Below are positions 16,011-24,306 of a stretch of DNA of 49,219 bases, one piece after another (position 1 is the stretch's first letter; the number at the start of each line of letters is the position of its first letter). Under the pieces are notes generated by a model that did no database searches, was not told the origin of the DNA, and was given only the letters and a program-made list of their open reading frames with translations. A program made the position numbers and the translations under genes. This DNA is from Caryophanales bacterium (GTDB lineage: Bacteria > Bacillota > Bacilli > Exiguobacteriales > Exiguobacteriaceae), in assembly GCA_902363455.1 (NCBI GenBank), contig CABJAC010000010.1:1-49219 (forward strand), given 5' to 3'.

Positions 16011-16586
16011 TTAGAATATCGTCACAGCCGAGTAAACCAGTAAGGCGGACATCGTGAATCGGAAAAGGCGGTCATACCGCGTGAAGAAGCGGCTGAACAG
16101 GGAACCGAAAGCCGACCATAATAAAAGAGCCACCCATCCTAACAGAATCGTATACCCCAGATACACCATCGTTTGCACAGCCGAGCCGCTGTGCGGCAGA
16201 ATGAAGGTCGACAGGACCGTCAGAAAAAATAAGATGCTTTTGACGTTGATCATCTGAAAGACAAAACCGGATAAAAACGTTGCCTGCATATCGATTGTTT
16301 TACCGCTGGTTGGTTTCGGAAAACCGATTTTCCACGCGAGATACAGTAAATACGCAACACCCGCCAGCTGCAAATACGGTTCCAACATCGGCAACAATTG
16401 ATCCAAACCTGCTGTGAACCCGGCACTCAGTAGTCCGAGAAAGGCGAAACCGGTCAGGATGCCGCCGTTGAATTTCCACGCACCGACGAATCCGAAATGA
16501 CGCGCTTCGTTCATCATGAGCAGGTTGCTCGGACCCGGGGTAATGGAAGTGATGATGACATATGACAAAAATGCTGCTACGTTCAT
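16011..16586 (-). CDS. LysE/RhtB-family amino-acid exporter
   Basis: This 191-residue membrane protein has about six hydrophobic segments. The family signature is at the N-terminus: ITSITPGPSNLLMMNEARHF, the TPGPxxL motif of LysE/RhtB translocators. GAWKFNGGILTGF and QLAGVAYLLYLAWKIGF follow in the usual order, and the length is typical. These proteins export amino acids or derivatives through the inner membrane. It is divergent from the LysR regulator at 16718, the standard arrangement for lysE/lysG-type pairs, so that protein probably controls it. Start is the ATG behind AAAGGAG. The substrate cannot be told from sequence. Confidence 0.87.
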   Translation of the reverse strand: MNVAAFLSYVIITSITPGPSNLLMMNEARHFGFVGAWKFNGGILTGFAFLGLLSAGFTAGLDQLLPMLEPYLQLAGVAYLLYLAWKIGFPKPTSGKTIDMQATFLSGFVFQMINVKSILFFLTVLSTFILPHSGSAVQTMVYLGYTILLGWVALLLWSAFGSLFSRFFTRYDRLFRFTMSALLVYSAVTIF

Positions 16587-16717
16587 GAAAATTCTCCTTT
16601 GATCGCTATCGCTCTATTTTTCATTATTGTATGATGAACCTATGTATTAATAAAATTGAAATAAAAAATGAAACCATCATTTATTTCGATGAATGAACGA
16701 AAGGAGTGTTTAATCGA

Positions 16718-17596
16718 ATGGAAATCAGGCATCTTGCCACGTTTTTGAAAATCATTGAAACCGGCAGTTATACGGCAGCAGCTGCTGAACTGGGGTACAC
16801 GCAGTCAACGATTACCTCCCATATGCAAACTCTGGAACAAAGTGTCGGGGGCGAAGTGTTCACGTACTTCAATCGGAAATTACAGCTGACCGCCTTAGGA
16901 AAAGAACTGATTCCATTAGCGGAAGACCTGCTTGCGACCCATGACAAGATTAAAAACATACAAAAAACGGACGGATTGCGCGGAACGTTGCGCGTAGCGG
17001 CTCCGGAATCCTTGACGATCTCCCGCCTCGGTCCCGTCATCAAACGATTTTCACAACATCATCCCGATGTCAAACTGATTTTGACGAACGGGACGTGCGG
17101 CGAAAACCAGGAGGAACTTTTGAATGGACGAGTCGACGTAGCCTTGATGCTGTTTCCTGCCATGGCAGTCGAAAAATGTCTCCATCATGTTTTGACCGAA
17201 GAAAAAATCGTGATGGTCGGTGCCCCGGACGCACCTGAACAGTTTAAGGACATCCAAAAAAAGCAGTCGGACCATGTGTATATCACCAATGAACAAGGGT
17301 GCAGTTACCGGACGATGTTTGAGCAACACCTGACCAAACAAAATCTGCTTTCTTTTCAGACGATGGAGTTATGGAGTATCGGTGCCATCAAGAAAATGGT
17401 CATGAGCGGTCTTGGATTCGCGGTGTTACCGTATATCACGGTCCAAGAGGAACTGGAGAACGGTAGTCTGAAAATCATCAAGCAAGACGAGGCGTTCGAA
17501 CCGATCTATTCGCATATCCTGATCAAGAAAAAGAAATGGGTCTCACCGATTGCCGACGCGTTCATGAGAGCGGTCATCGAGGCGATTCCGAAATAA
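16718..17596 (+). CDS. LysR-family regulator, divergent from LysE exporter
   Basis: This 292-residue protein starts at 16718 (MEIRHLATFLKIIE) with AAGGAG upstream; an in-frame GTG at 16706 overlaps that site and is rejected. The N-terminal helix-turn-helix reads GSYTAAAAELGYTQSTITSH followed by the linker helix. The rest is a two-lobe substrate-binding domain with LRVAAPESLT at the first strand and VMSGLGFAVLPYI near residue 230. It most likely activates the divergent LysE-family exporter when its effector accumulates. A terminator with an 11-bp stem follows. The effector is unknown. Confidence 0.88.
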   Translation: MEIRHLATFLKIIETGSYTAAAAELGYTQSTITSHMQTLEQSVGGEVFTYFNRKLQLTALGKELIPLAEDLLATHDKIKNIQKTDGLRGTLRVAAPESLTISRLGPVIKRFSQHHPDVKLILTNGTCGENQEELLNGRVDVALMLFPAMAVEKCLHHVLTEEKIVMVGAPDAPEQFKDIQKKQSDHVYITNEQGCSYRTMFEQHLTKQNLLSFQTMELWSIGAIKKMVMSGLGFAVLPYITVQEELENGSLKIIKQDEAFEPIYSHILIKKKKWVSPIADAFMRAVIEAIPK

Positions 17597-17660
17597 GTTG
17601 ATTGGACGGCTGATCTCGAGGCGAACTCGTTCAAAGAATAAGCGCATTTGGATGAAGGGA

Positions 17661-17687
17661 AAAAGCTTGGGCACCCAAGCTTTTTTT
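17661..17687 (+). terminator. Terminator after the LysR gene
   Basis: AAAAGCTTGGG pairs with CCCAAGCTTTT around a two-base loop, followed by further Ts. A very strong hairpin. Confidence 0.88.
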
Positions 17688-17843
17688 AGGTGTCATTATA
17701 AAAAGGGAGTCGAGCAGTGGACTCAATCATGTCGAAACAGCGGGGGACTCGGCGTCTTGAATTGCATCGAGATGCAGGAGCGAATGATGCAGGCGATTGG
17801 TTTGTATGATCAGGCGAAAGGAATTAGGGGGTAAAATGACGTA

Positions 17844-17858
17844 TTCCTTATTAAGGAA
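17844..17858. promoter_or_regulatory. Inverted repeat before a small membrane protein gene
   Basis: TTCCTTA and TAAGGAA form a 7-1-7 inverted repeat 28 bp upstream of the TTG start at 17887. It may be an operator or part of a 5' leader hairpin. No matching regulator is visible. Confidence 0.35.
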
Positions 17859-17886
17859 ATTCATTTCTTAATAGGGGGTAGTCGAT

Positions 17887-18186
17887 TTGAATAGTTCGTT
17901 AATGTTTTCGGTCGATGCATGGTTTTACATTTATTTTGCAATTGGGGCAGTGGTTGTTTTTCTCATCGGTTACGGGATTGCCAAAAAAACGCAGAAGCAG
18001 GACAGCGGCTTTTCGTTTATCCTGCTGATGAGTGTGGTGTTGTTCACGGCTCTAGCTTACTGGTTCAACGGTGCGGCAAGAGAAGTCTTTATGGGAACGT
18101 TACCTTGGCTGTTCAATCTCGTATTCGGCGGCGTACTTCTGATCGTGTTCCTTGCCGGTTCCAAAATGATTTTCAAAAGAATTTAA
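17887..18186 (+). CDS. Small membrane protein (three helices)
   Basis: This 99-residue protein starts at a TTG with AGGGGGT upstream. Three hydrophobic segments are evident: FYIYFAIGAVVVFLIGYGIA, FILLMSVVLFTALAYWF and WLFNLVFGGVLLIVFLAG, the last followed by a basic C-terminus (KMIFKRI). No family recognised. It is convergent with the gene at 18243; a 9-bp-stem hairpin lies between them. Function unknown. Confidence 0.65.
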   Translation: MNSSLMFSVDAWFYIYFAIGAVVVFLIGYGIAKKTQKQDSGFSFILLMSVVLFTALAYWFNGAAREVFMGTLPWLFNLVFGGVLLIVFLAGSKMIFKRI

Positions 18187-18204
18187 AGGTCAGTCGCTGG
18201 CGAC

Positions 18205-18234
18205 GGACGGTTCCTTTCATAGGACCGTCCGTAT
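18205..18234. terminator. Hairpin between convergent genes
   Basis: ACGGACGGT pairs with ACCGTCCGT across a 12-base loop. It has no real T-run on either strand, so it is a weak or Rho-dependent-type stop signal at best. Confidence 0.4.
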
Positions 18235-18242
18235 GTACGTGG

Positions 18243-18752
18243 TTAAAGAAGGTAACGACTCCCTCGTCGTTCGATGACGAGAATGTGATCCGTGATTTCT
18301 TCCGGTTCGTCGTCGAACGCATCATATGTGATTCGTTCGGACAACCGGATTTGGTATTGCTCCAAACCCTCGATGGTTTGCAAATAGTCCGGCAATCTTT
18401 CGGTCGGTTTCGTTAAAGTTGAATCGGTAAACGGAAAATTATCATCGTTCGGATTCCGTGTATGGATAAAAACGGCGTCCAATCCTGCATCGAGCCGGGA
18501 CAGTTCGATCCAGAGCTGGTACGGCTGACCCCACGTTTGAAGGGCGGCGTTTAACTCATCCATCAGATGAAACAATGCCTGGACATGTGCTTTTCGCATT
18601 TTAAGGTGACCATTTCCGAACCCGTCAAAATCAAGGTGGACGTGCCAAAAATCGAACCAGCTGTCGGAACTGAAATCGAGCGGATGAGCGCTAGGTTGTT
18701 GTTTCTTTTGCAGATTTCGGAAGTAACGGCGTTTGCCTCTGAATTTTTTCAT
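18243..18752 (-). CDS. Hypothetical Trp/Asp-rich protein
   Basis: This 169-residue protein starts at 18752 (MKKFRGKRRYFRNLQ), chosen for the GGAAAGGA site; the frame is open 39 codons further. After a strongly basic first 20 residues it has an unusual aromatic block, SDSWFDFWHVHLDFDGFGNG. RLDAGLDAVFIHTRNPNDDN follows, then an acidic C-terminal part. No known family was recognised, but the block style is like proteins in toxin-immunity loci. It is divergent from the LysR gene at 18869; that gene could regulate it, although the two start about 117 bp apart. Confidence 0.6.
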   Translation of the reverse strand: MKKFRGKRRYFRNLQKKQQPSAHPLDFSSDSWFDFWHVHLDFDGFGNGHLKMRKAHVQALFHLMDELNAALQTWGQPYQLWIELSRLDAGLDAVFIHTRNPNDDNFPFTDSTLTKPTERLPDYLQTIEGLEQYQIRLSERITYDAFDDEPEEITDHILVIERRGSRYLL

Positions 18753-18868
18753 ATGGATCAATCCTTTCCGACTATTAATATTCTTATGGATGTCTGCTTG
18801 AAATGTTATTTGTCTAATGCCTGACGGCTCCTTATACTTAAAGTATCGCAGGAAAAGGAGCGAATACA

Positions 18869-19750
18869 ATGATAGATTTTGAATGGTACCGGAGCTTCAT
18901 CCATGTGTACCAACAACGTTCGGTCTCAGCGGCCGCACGGATCCGTTTTTTGACGCAACCCGCCGTCAGCCAGCATATCGCGGCCCTCGAGGCGGAATTG
19001 CAAAGCTCGTTGTTCATTCGCGCCCCGCGGCAGATGGTTCCGACGGATGCTGGCAAGGAGCTGTATACGCAAGTCGTCGGTTTGATTGACCGCTTGGAAG
19101 AACTGTCGCTCGAAATGAAATATGTCGCAGGTGAGCAGGTGCGTCCGCTGTTGAAGTTCGGTGGTCCGACTGAATTCATCACCCACGAAGTGATTCCGGT
19201 CCTGCCGCTTGATCTCGCCCAGTACATCGGCGATTTCGGCTTGACCGACCAATTGCTGAAGCGGCTCGCAATAGGTGAACTCGATTTTGTCATCTCGACG
19301 AAACGTGTCGAAGAACCAGGCATTCAGTTTGTCCCGATTGCCGACGAAGCATTTTTCCTGGTCGCCCCTTACGCCTGGGAGCAACCGGACGATGATTTGA
19401 AGGGCTGGATGGATCGTCAGCCGTGGATCAGCTACGGACTCGAACTGCCGATCATCCGCCGGTATTACCAGACACAGTTCGGGGAACGGCCGGACATTCG
19501 ACCGGAGATGGTGTTGCCGAACGTCGATGCCATATTAAAAGCCGTCGCTTCTTCGCATGGTGTCAGTGTGTTGCCGGATTATTTGATTCGTCAAGCGCTC
19601 AAAGACGAAACGATTCAAGTCATCGCACCGGAGCGTTTTGCGACGAACCATATCTACATGGCGTACCGGACCGAATCGCGGCATGATCCGTTGATGCTCG
19701 ATATTTTAGTTGCCTTGCAACACAAAAGAGGCTGGGACATAACTAGCTGA
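18869..19750 (+). CDS. LysR-family regulator with a repeat-derived C-terminus
   Basis: This 293-residue LysR protein has the helix-turn-helix RSVSAAARIRFLTQPAVSQH and the following HIAALEAELQSSLFIR. The effector domain begins at LLKFGGPTEFI near residue 94. AILKAVASSHGVSVLPDYLI marks the second lobe. The ribosome site AAAAGGAG is good. The last seven residues (RGWDITS) and the stop codon are encoded by the start of the palindromic repeat at 19728, so the natural C-terminus was probably replaced when the repeat arrived. The change is small and unlikely to matter. The target is unknown; the divergent gene at 18243 is a candidate. Confidence 0.85.
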   Translation: MIDFEWYRSFIHVYQQRSVSAAARIRFLTQPAVSQHIAALEAELQSSLFIRAPRQMVPTDAGKELYTQVVGLIDRLEELSLEMKYVAGEQVRPLLKFGGPTEFITHEVIPVLPLDLAQYIGDFGLTDQLLKRLAIGELDFVISTKRVEEPGIQFVPIADEAFFLVAPYAWEQPDDDLKGWMDRQPWISYGLELPIIRRYYQTQFGERPDIRPEMVLPNVDAILKAVASSHGVSVLPDYLIRQALKDETIQVIAPERFATNHIYMAYRTESRHDPLMLDILVALQHKRGWDITS

Positions 19751-19763
19751 CTTTTAAAGAAAA
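19728..19763. repeat. Left half of palindromic repeat R1, split by IS1182
   Basis: It begins GAGGCTGGGACATAAC and continues TAGCTGACTTTTA. The same bases, as reverse complement, form one end of the intact repeat at 23846-23948. The other half of this copy resumes on the far side of the IS1182-family element at about 21462. Confidence 0.75.
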
Positions 19764-21460
19764 TAAGGGATTGCCATCGTCACGATGCGCAATCCCTTAT
19801 TTTTTTCATCGCCTCTTGTTAAATTACCCCTCGGGCAATACTTTGGGTGAGCCACTTTCTCAGATTTACTGCCATAAGGATGAAGCCAAGCTCACGTTTC
19901 ACCTTTGCTTTTCCTCTTACGGAAAAACGAGTGAAACGCAAATTAGCCTTCAGATTCCCAAAAACTGGTTCTACGTCTATCTTACGTTTCGCGTAGATTT
20001 TCCCGGTTTTTTGATCTGAAAGCAGGTCCTTTACCTGTTCCTTTTGCTCTTCCCACGAAACGTTTACTCGGACTTGGCGATGACGACCCTTCTCTGCCTT
20101 GGTACAGAGGGATCGAAGCGGGCAGTCATCACAACTCTCACTTTCGTACACCTTGAAATCGCGGGTAAAACCATATCGATCCGTCCTCTTAGACATGTAA
20201 CGGAACGTCACGTTCTGCCGTTCGGGCATACAAAGTGATCGGTCGTTTCATCGTAGGGCTAGTTGGCGAGATTAAAAGGATGATCACGCCATTTTCGCGT
20301 CTTCTCTTTTTGAAACATTGTATAGGGAACGAGCGGAATGCGCCCTCGGCGCATCAGAATCTCCTGATAATTTTCTTGGCTTCCATAGCCGGCGTCCGCA
20401 ACGATATGTTCCGGTAAAGTAAGATACGAGGCCACCTCATCTAAAAATGGGATGAACGTGCGGGCATCAGTCGGATTAGGATAGACATCATAAGCGAGGG
20501 TATATTGACCTTCGGTCGCAATCTGCACGTTGTACCCAGGTTTGAGTTGTCCGTTTTGCATATGATCTTCCTTCATCCGCATAAACGTCGCATCCGTATC
20601 CGTCTTCGAATAGCTGTTCCGTCCATCGAACGTCTCCTTTTGGACGGCATACTTCCTTTTTCTTTCCACGAACTCAGCGAACTTTTTTCGGAAAAGATGG
20701 GGCTGCTTTCGTTCGGAACGAAGCCGTTTTCTCTCCTGCGTATCTGAACTTGCCTCGATTTCTTGATTGATAGAAGCGATTCGTTCCTCCAAAACATCAC
20801 CGATGTGCTCGAGTTCAGGAATGGTCAGTTCGTCTGGACTTTCCCGTTCAATCTCCGGTAAGATTTCCTGTGCGACGAGTTCTTCATAGAGGAGATTAGA
20901 CTTTTCAACGAGCGACGCACTATATCGCTCGACGGATTTTCGCCAGACGAACGTATATCGATTCGCATTCGCTTCTAGTTTCGTACCATCAATGAAGATC
21001 GCTTCTTCCTTAATTTCTCCCATCTCGACGAGATGGCAACGGAAGGTGACGAACGCCTGCTTCAGGATAGGTGTGACTGCCGGGTGCACTCGAAAGCGAT
21101 TGATCGTACGATAGCTCGGTTCATTCCCTTGAGCGAGCCACATCATACGCAGACTGTCTTGAAGGAGTCCTTCGATCTTCCGACCAGAGAAGACCGATTG
21201 CGTATAGGCGCATAAAATGATTTTCATCATCATGCGTGGATGATAGGCGGGGCATCCTGTCGTTCGAGTAAAAGGTTCAAAGGACTCGACAAGATGGTGA
21301 ACGGCGAATGCGATATCGTTTTCTTGAAGACGAATTTCTAAATCTAAAGGCAGAACCAGCTGGTTCATGTTATAATTTTTAAACATAAGGACACCTCCGA
21401 TAGTTATGGTTTGGTCACTTTAACTTTATCAGAGGCAGTCCTTATTTGTTTACTTAAAAT
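19764..21460 (-). mobile_element. IS1182-family insertion sequence (boundaries approximate)
   Basis: The element carries one transposase gene on the minus strand, broken as described separately. Near its left edge a hairpin (AATAAGGGATTGC with GCGCAATCCCTTATT) acts as the transposase terminator. AAATAAGGGATTGCC at the left and, inverted, AAATAAGGACTGCC at the right look like the terminal repeats. Exact ends and target duplication cannot be fixed by eye. It interrupts a palindromic repeat, in line with the habit of several IS1182-family members of targeting hairpins. Confidence 0.8.
19819..21386 (-). pseudogene. IS1182-family transposase, disrupted
   Basis: Read on the minus strand, the first 375 codons run from MFKNYNMNQLVLPLDLEIRL through the N-terminal region with PAYHPRMMMKIILCAY, then the first catalytic Asp in IFIDGTKLEANANRYTF. 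The next follows in HIVADAGYGSQENY. At 20259-20261 a TAG stands where the family has Trp (FNLAN-stop-PYDETTDHFV). About 30-45 bp later the frame shifts, and the last 136 codons continue from near 20229 with CDDCPLRSLC and the third catalytic residue in VEPVFGNLKANL. A nonsense change plus a frameshift make it inactive. All family blocks are otherwise present and in order. Confidence 0.9.
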
Positions 21461-21461
21461 C

Positions 21462-21547
21462 GGTTTTTCTTAATAGAAGAAGGCCCTCGAAACGAAAAAC
21501 GTTTCGAGGGCCTTCTCATTTATAAAGCTGAGTTATGTCCCAGCCTC
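21462..21547. repeat. Right half of palindromic repeat R1
   Basis: It holds the central hairpin (21479-21515: GAAGGCCCTCGAAACG, loop AAAAA, and its exact complement), then AGCTGAGTTATGTCCCAGCC. With the left half at 19728 it reconstitutes the repeat seen intact at 23846-23948. Confidence 0.8.
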
Positions 21548-21665
21548 TTCAGACTGAAGACAAAATGCGATTTTTCTCTTAAACAAGAAAGATCGTTTTT
21601 TTATTCGCCTCGAATCGTTTTCCTGAGACAAGCATTGCGCCGCTTCGCTGCAGGGTCGCTCTTGC

Positions 21666-22583
21666 TTGTTTTTCCCTAGGAAGCGGTTTCGAGCGAACAA
21701 ACGCCCTCGTTTCAAGTCGAAGCGCCATCCCGTCCAGTCGTACAAGACCAACATCCAAGGTAAAAACCAACTTCCTGAAGTCTCGATTGGATGCAACCAG
21801 CTCAAACTTCCGAAGCTGAAATGGGTTCGTTTCGCCCATTCGAAACAGGTCACAGGCCGTATCTTGAACGCCACAATTCGACGTAACGCTTCAAGCAAAT
21901 ATTTCGTCTCCCTGCTCGTCGAGCAGGAGATCAACGAGCTGCCGAAGACTGGTTCATCTGTCGGCGTCGACGTCGGACTGAAGAACTTCGCCATCCTGTC
22001 GGACGGCACGGTATACCAAAACGACCGTTACTTCCGTAAGCTCGAGAAGAAACTGGCGCGCGAACAGCGCAAGCTCTCCCGCCGTCAACGCATCGCTTTG
22101 AACAAGAAAGTTACGCTGTCCGAGGCGAGGAACTATCAGAAGCAGAAGCGGAAGGTTGCCCGTACCCACGAGAAGGTCGCCAACAAGCGCACAGACTTCC
22201 TGCACGAGGTATCGACCGAAATCGTCCAAAAACACGACGTCATCGGGATCGAGACCTTGCAGGTGAAGAACATGCAGAGGAATCGTAAGTTGAGCAAGGC
22301 CATCTCGGACGTCAGTTGGCCGGCGTTCTTCCGCATGCTGGAGTACAAGGCAGACTGGTACGGGAAGACCGTCGTGAAAGTCGGCAAGACCTTTGCTTCC
22401 AGTCAACTGTGCTCCAGTTGCGGACATCAACACAAAGACGTGAAACACCTCGGCTTTCGTGAATGGACATGCCCGAGTTACGGCATCCATCACGACCGAG
22501 ATGTGAACGCAGGACTGAATCTCAAACAAGAAGCCGAACGCATCTTAGCTTCTTCAACCGTCGGAACGACGGGGTTAGCCTGA
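21666..22583 (+). CDS. TnpB (IS200/IS605 family), N-terminally truncated, zinc ligand lost
   Basis: This 305-residue frame covers the C-terminal three quarters of TnpB, an RNA-guided DNA nuclease normally about 370 residues. The RuvC residues are present: D102 in SVGVDVGLKNFAILSDG, E196 in DVIGIETLQVKNM and D279 in HHDRDVNAGLN. The zinc-finger pair C249/C252 (CSSCG) is intact. The second pair reads C-P-S-Y (C269, Y272), so the fourth cysteine is a tyrosine from a TGC-to-TAC change. The N-terminal about 85 residues are missing, and the sequence upstream abuts the palindromic repeat. No tnpA is present. The first ATG has no convincing ribosome site. Probably inactive. Confidence 0.85.
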   Translation: MFFPRKRFRANKRPRFKSKRHPVQSYKTNIQGKNQLPEVSIGCNQLKLPKLKWVRFAHSKQVTGRILNATIRRNASSKYFVSLLVEQEINELPKTGSSVGVDVGLKNFAILSDGTVYQNDRYFRKLEKKLAREQRKLSRRQRIALNKKVTLSEARNYQKQKRKVARTHEKVANKRTDFLHEVSTEIVQKHDVIGIETLQVKNMQRNRKLSKAISDVSWPAFFRMLEYKADWYGKTVVKVGKTFASSQLCSSCGHQHKDVKHLGFREWTCPSYGIHHDRDVNAGLNLKQEAERILASSTVGTTGLA

Positions 22584-22658
22584 TCAGGTTTCGACCGTCA
22601 GGTCGGATAACTCAGGAATCCTCCACCTCTAAGTGAAGCGTAGGTGGAGGTAGTTCAA
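22584..22658 (+). ncRNA. Putative omega-RNA scaffold / right end of the tnpB element
   Basis: After the tnpB stop comes a 36-base conserved spacer, then a hairpin (CCTCCACCT at 22620-22628 with AGGTGGAGG at 22642-22650) and the terminal TAGTTCAA. TnpB guide RNAs come from this 3' end and run on into flanking DNA, so the bases after about 22658 would be the guide. The same layout recurs at 43516-43620 (inverted), and the hairpin alone at 25876. Expression and processing are inferred from the family. Confidence 0.65.
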
Positions 22659-22725
22659 AGATTCGACGTATTCTTTACGATTGTGTCCAAAGACAGTTTT
22701 AGTGTTCTTATAATTTCTGTACTCC

Positions 22726-23304
22726 TCAGATTTTCTGAGCAATTTCGTCGAGGAATTGTTTTCGGTCTTCATCTGTAGTCAAGTTTACTCGAGAAAAATG
22801 AATCCACTTAGTCAGATCATTTTTAATACCGATATCGGCAAGTGTCCGGTTGATGAATACACCTTGAATTGCATTACCACCCTCGTTCTCTAAGAAGTTC
22901 TGCTCTGCAGTAGAAGTAGTGACGATAGTTGTTTTTGTGATGTGTGTCAATAATCCTGTCAAATTTCCTTCTTCGTCTTCCAAATAACCGAAACCAAAGA
23001 GCATCACTTTATCAATGAACCCTTTCAAAATAGCAGGTAAGTCAAACCACCAGATAGGGAAGACGAAAATCAACTCAGTCGTCTTGTTTAATTGTTGTTG
23101 ATACTCTTTCACTAAAGGATAGGTGGTTTCCCCTTGGCTGAATAGTTTAAGTTCTTCCGCAGAATAAACAGGATTAAAACCGTCTTTATAAAGATCGATT
23201 ACTTGAAATTCTTGGTTTTTCTCACGTAAGTCTTTTGTAATGGCGGTTAAAATCGCATGATTGTAACTGCCCTCCCATGGGTGTGCATAAACAATAGTCT
23301 TCAT
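22726..23304 (-). CDS. NAD(P)H-dependent flavin oxidoreductase (flavodoxin fold)
   Basis: This 192-residue protein of the MdaB/KefG/azoreductase-like group has MKTIVYAHPWEGSYNHAIL as the first strand and phosphate loop. IFVFPIWWFDLPAILKGFID is the conserved WWxxPAxLKGxxD block, and FGFGYLEDEEGNL follows. It probably binds FMN or FAD and reduces quinones or electrophiles with NAD(P)H in the cytosol. Ribosome site GAGGAGG. The HxlR regulator at 23412 is divergent with 107 bp between starts, the standard arrangement for redox-sensing HxlR proteins and their detoxifying oxidoreductases. Substrate unknown. Confidence 0.87.
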   Translation of the reverse strand: MKTIVYAHPWEGSYNHAILTAITKDLREKNQEFQVIDLYKDGFNPVYSAEELKLFSQGETTYPLVKEYQQQLNKTTELIFVFPIWWFDLPAILKGFIDKVMLFGFGYLEDEEGNLTGLLTHITKTTIVTTSTAEQNFLENEGGNAIQGVFINRTLADIGIKNDLTKWIHFSRVNLTTDEDRKQFLDEIAQKI

Positions 23305-23411
23305 TAAAAATTCCTCCTCTTTTTGTGGTACACATGTATTGTATTTTGTGTTATAAAAGAAGACAAGTACGGTAATTAAAGTTAGATACTAACCAAAAGG
23401 AGAGTGTAAAT

Positions 23412-23762
23412 GTGAATGTAAAGGTAGAAGTCGACTCTTGTATATCCCAAAGTGTTCTAACTAATACAGGCTTTGGCTACACTTTGTCATTGATAGGAGG
23501 AAAATATAAAATGAAAATTTTATATACATTGTATATATACGGCGGGCCGATTCGTTATAATGAACTCAAACGTCAACTCGGTATGATTTCCTTCAAAACG
23601 TTATCCAATACTTTGAAAGAGTTAGAAAAAGATTCTTTAATACGACGTAAAGAATATCCTCAAGTCCCTCCTAAAGTAGAGTACAGCTTATCTGAACGTG
23701 GTTTATCGTTAATTCCGGTTATGGATGTGATTTGTGATTGGGGAGAAAGACAATTGAAATAA
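23412..23762 (+). CDS. HxlR-family regulator, YodB/HypR-like
   Basis: This 116-residue winged-helix regulator starts at a GTG at 23412 with AAAGGAG upstream. It shows YTLSLIGGKYKMKILYTLYI, then IRYNELKRQLGMISFKTLSN with LKELEKDSLI as the DNA-binding core. QVPPKVEYSLSERGLSLIPV and CDWGERQL complete it. A cysteine at residue 10, shortly before the first helix, matches the position of the redox-active cysteine in YodB, HypR and CatR. With the divergent NAD(P)H oxidoreductase this suggests control by quinones, diamide or hypochlorite-type stress. The pairing is seen; the thiol switch is inference. Confidence 0.85.
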   Translation: MNVKVEVDSCISQSVLTNTGFGYTLSLIGGKYKMKILYTLYIYGGPIRYNELKRQLGMISFKTLSNTLKELEKDSLIRRKEYPQVPPKVEYSLSERGLSLIPVMDVICDWGERQLK

Positions 23763-23796
23763 AAAAAACAGTATAGTTTAAGAAATTAAAAGGAAA

Positions 23797-23828
23797 GAAG
23801 CTTGGACATGACTAGCTGATTCTAAAGA
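23797..23828. repeat. Degenerate half copy of the palindromic repeat
   Basis: CTTGGACATGACTAGCTGAT resembles the GGGACATAACTAGCTGAC end of repeat R1 with several changes. It sits just before the intact copy R2. Confidence 0.5.
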
Positions 23829-23845
23829 AGTTTATTGAAAAAAAT

Positions 23846-23948
23846 GAGACTGGGACATAACTCAGCTTTATAAATGAGAAGGCCCTCGAAACGAAAAACG
23901 TTTCGAGGGCCTTCTTCTATAAAAGTCAGCTAGTTATGTCACAGTCTC
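23846..23948. repeat. Intact copy R2 of the ~100-bp palindromic repeat
   Basis: It runs from GAGACTGGGACATAAC to GTTATGTCACAGTCTC, so the outer ends are inverted repeats. The central hairpin at 23878-23914 has a 16-bp perfect stem with an AAAAA loop. It lies between the HxlR gene and a secreted-protein gene and could serve as a bidirectional terminator. Similar GGGACATAAC-bounded repeats are known in other Bacillota. Two copies plus one degenerate half occur in this window. Confidence 0.8.
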
Positions 23949-24306
23949 TCCATTCGAGTAAAAAGAGCAATGTAGCTCATGCATGAGTAGCCTCTAAATT
24001 TGCGACTGAAAATATAGAGTCGAAGATATTGGAAATGATTTTTTGCTATAAGGAATTGATAAAAATAAAGTGAAAAATACGTTTTCAATAAAAATTAATT
24101 GAATATCACCAATTCATATTTTAATATTTTTTAACTCTATAATAGTTTTCTTTTTAGTCAAACAATAAATTCAATGTAAGTAATTAACTATTAAAAAATA
24201 ATGTGATTAAGATAAGAAAAACGAATTGTAAAAGTATAAAAAAAATTCAACATCGTGCTATTTTTACAGTGTATTAAATATGCTGAAAAAAGAAAGAGGG
24301 AACAAA
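23949..24306. other. AT-rich leader region
   Basis: This very AT-rich stretch between repeat R2 and the secreted-protein gene has no convincing gene. Its composition differs sharply from the flanking core genes and matches the following AT-rich gene, suggesting that both came in together. The promoter of that gene should lie in its last 60 bases. Confidence 0.5.

Noticed and set aside
17598..17834. A 78-codon frame after the first LysR gene ending in MQERMMQAIGLYDQAKG.
   Set aside because: It runs through a strong terminator and has no proper start; the tail looks protein-like but is too short to support as a gene.
21666..22583. TldR-type nuclease-dead TnpB repressor.
   Set aside because: All three RuvC acidic residues are present, so the defining loss is absent; truncation and zinc-ligand loss look like decay.
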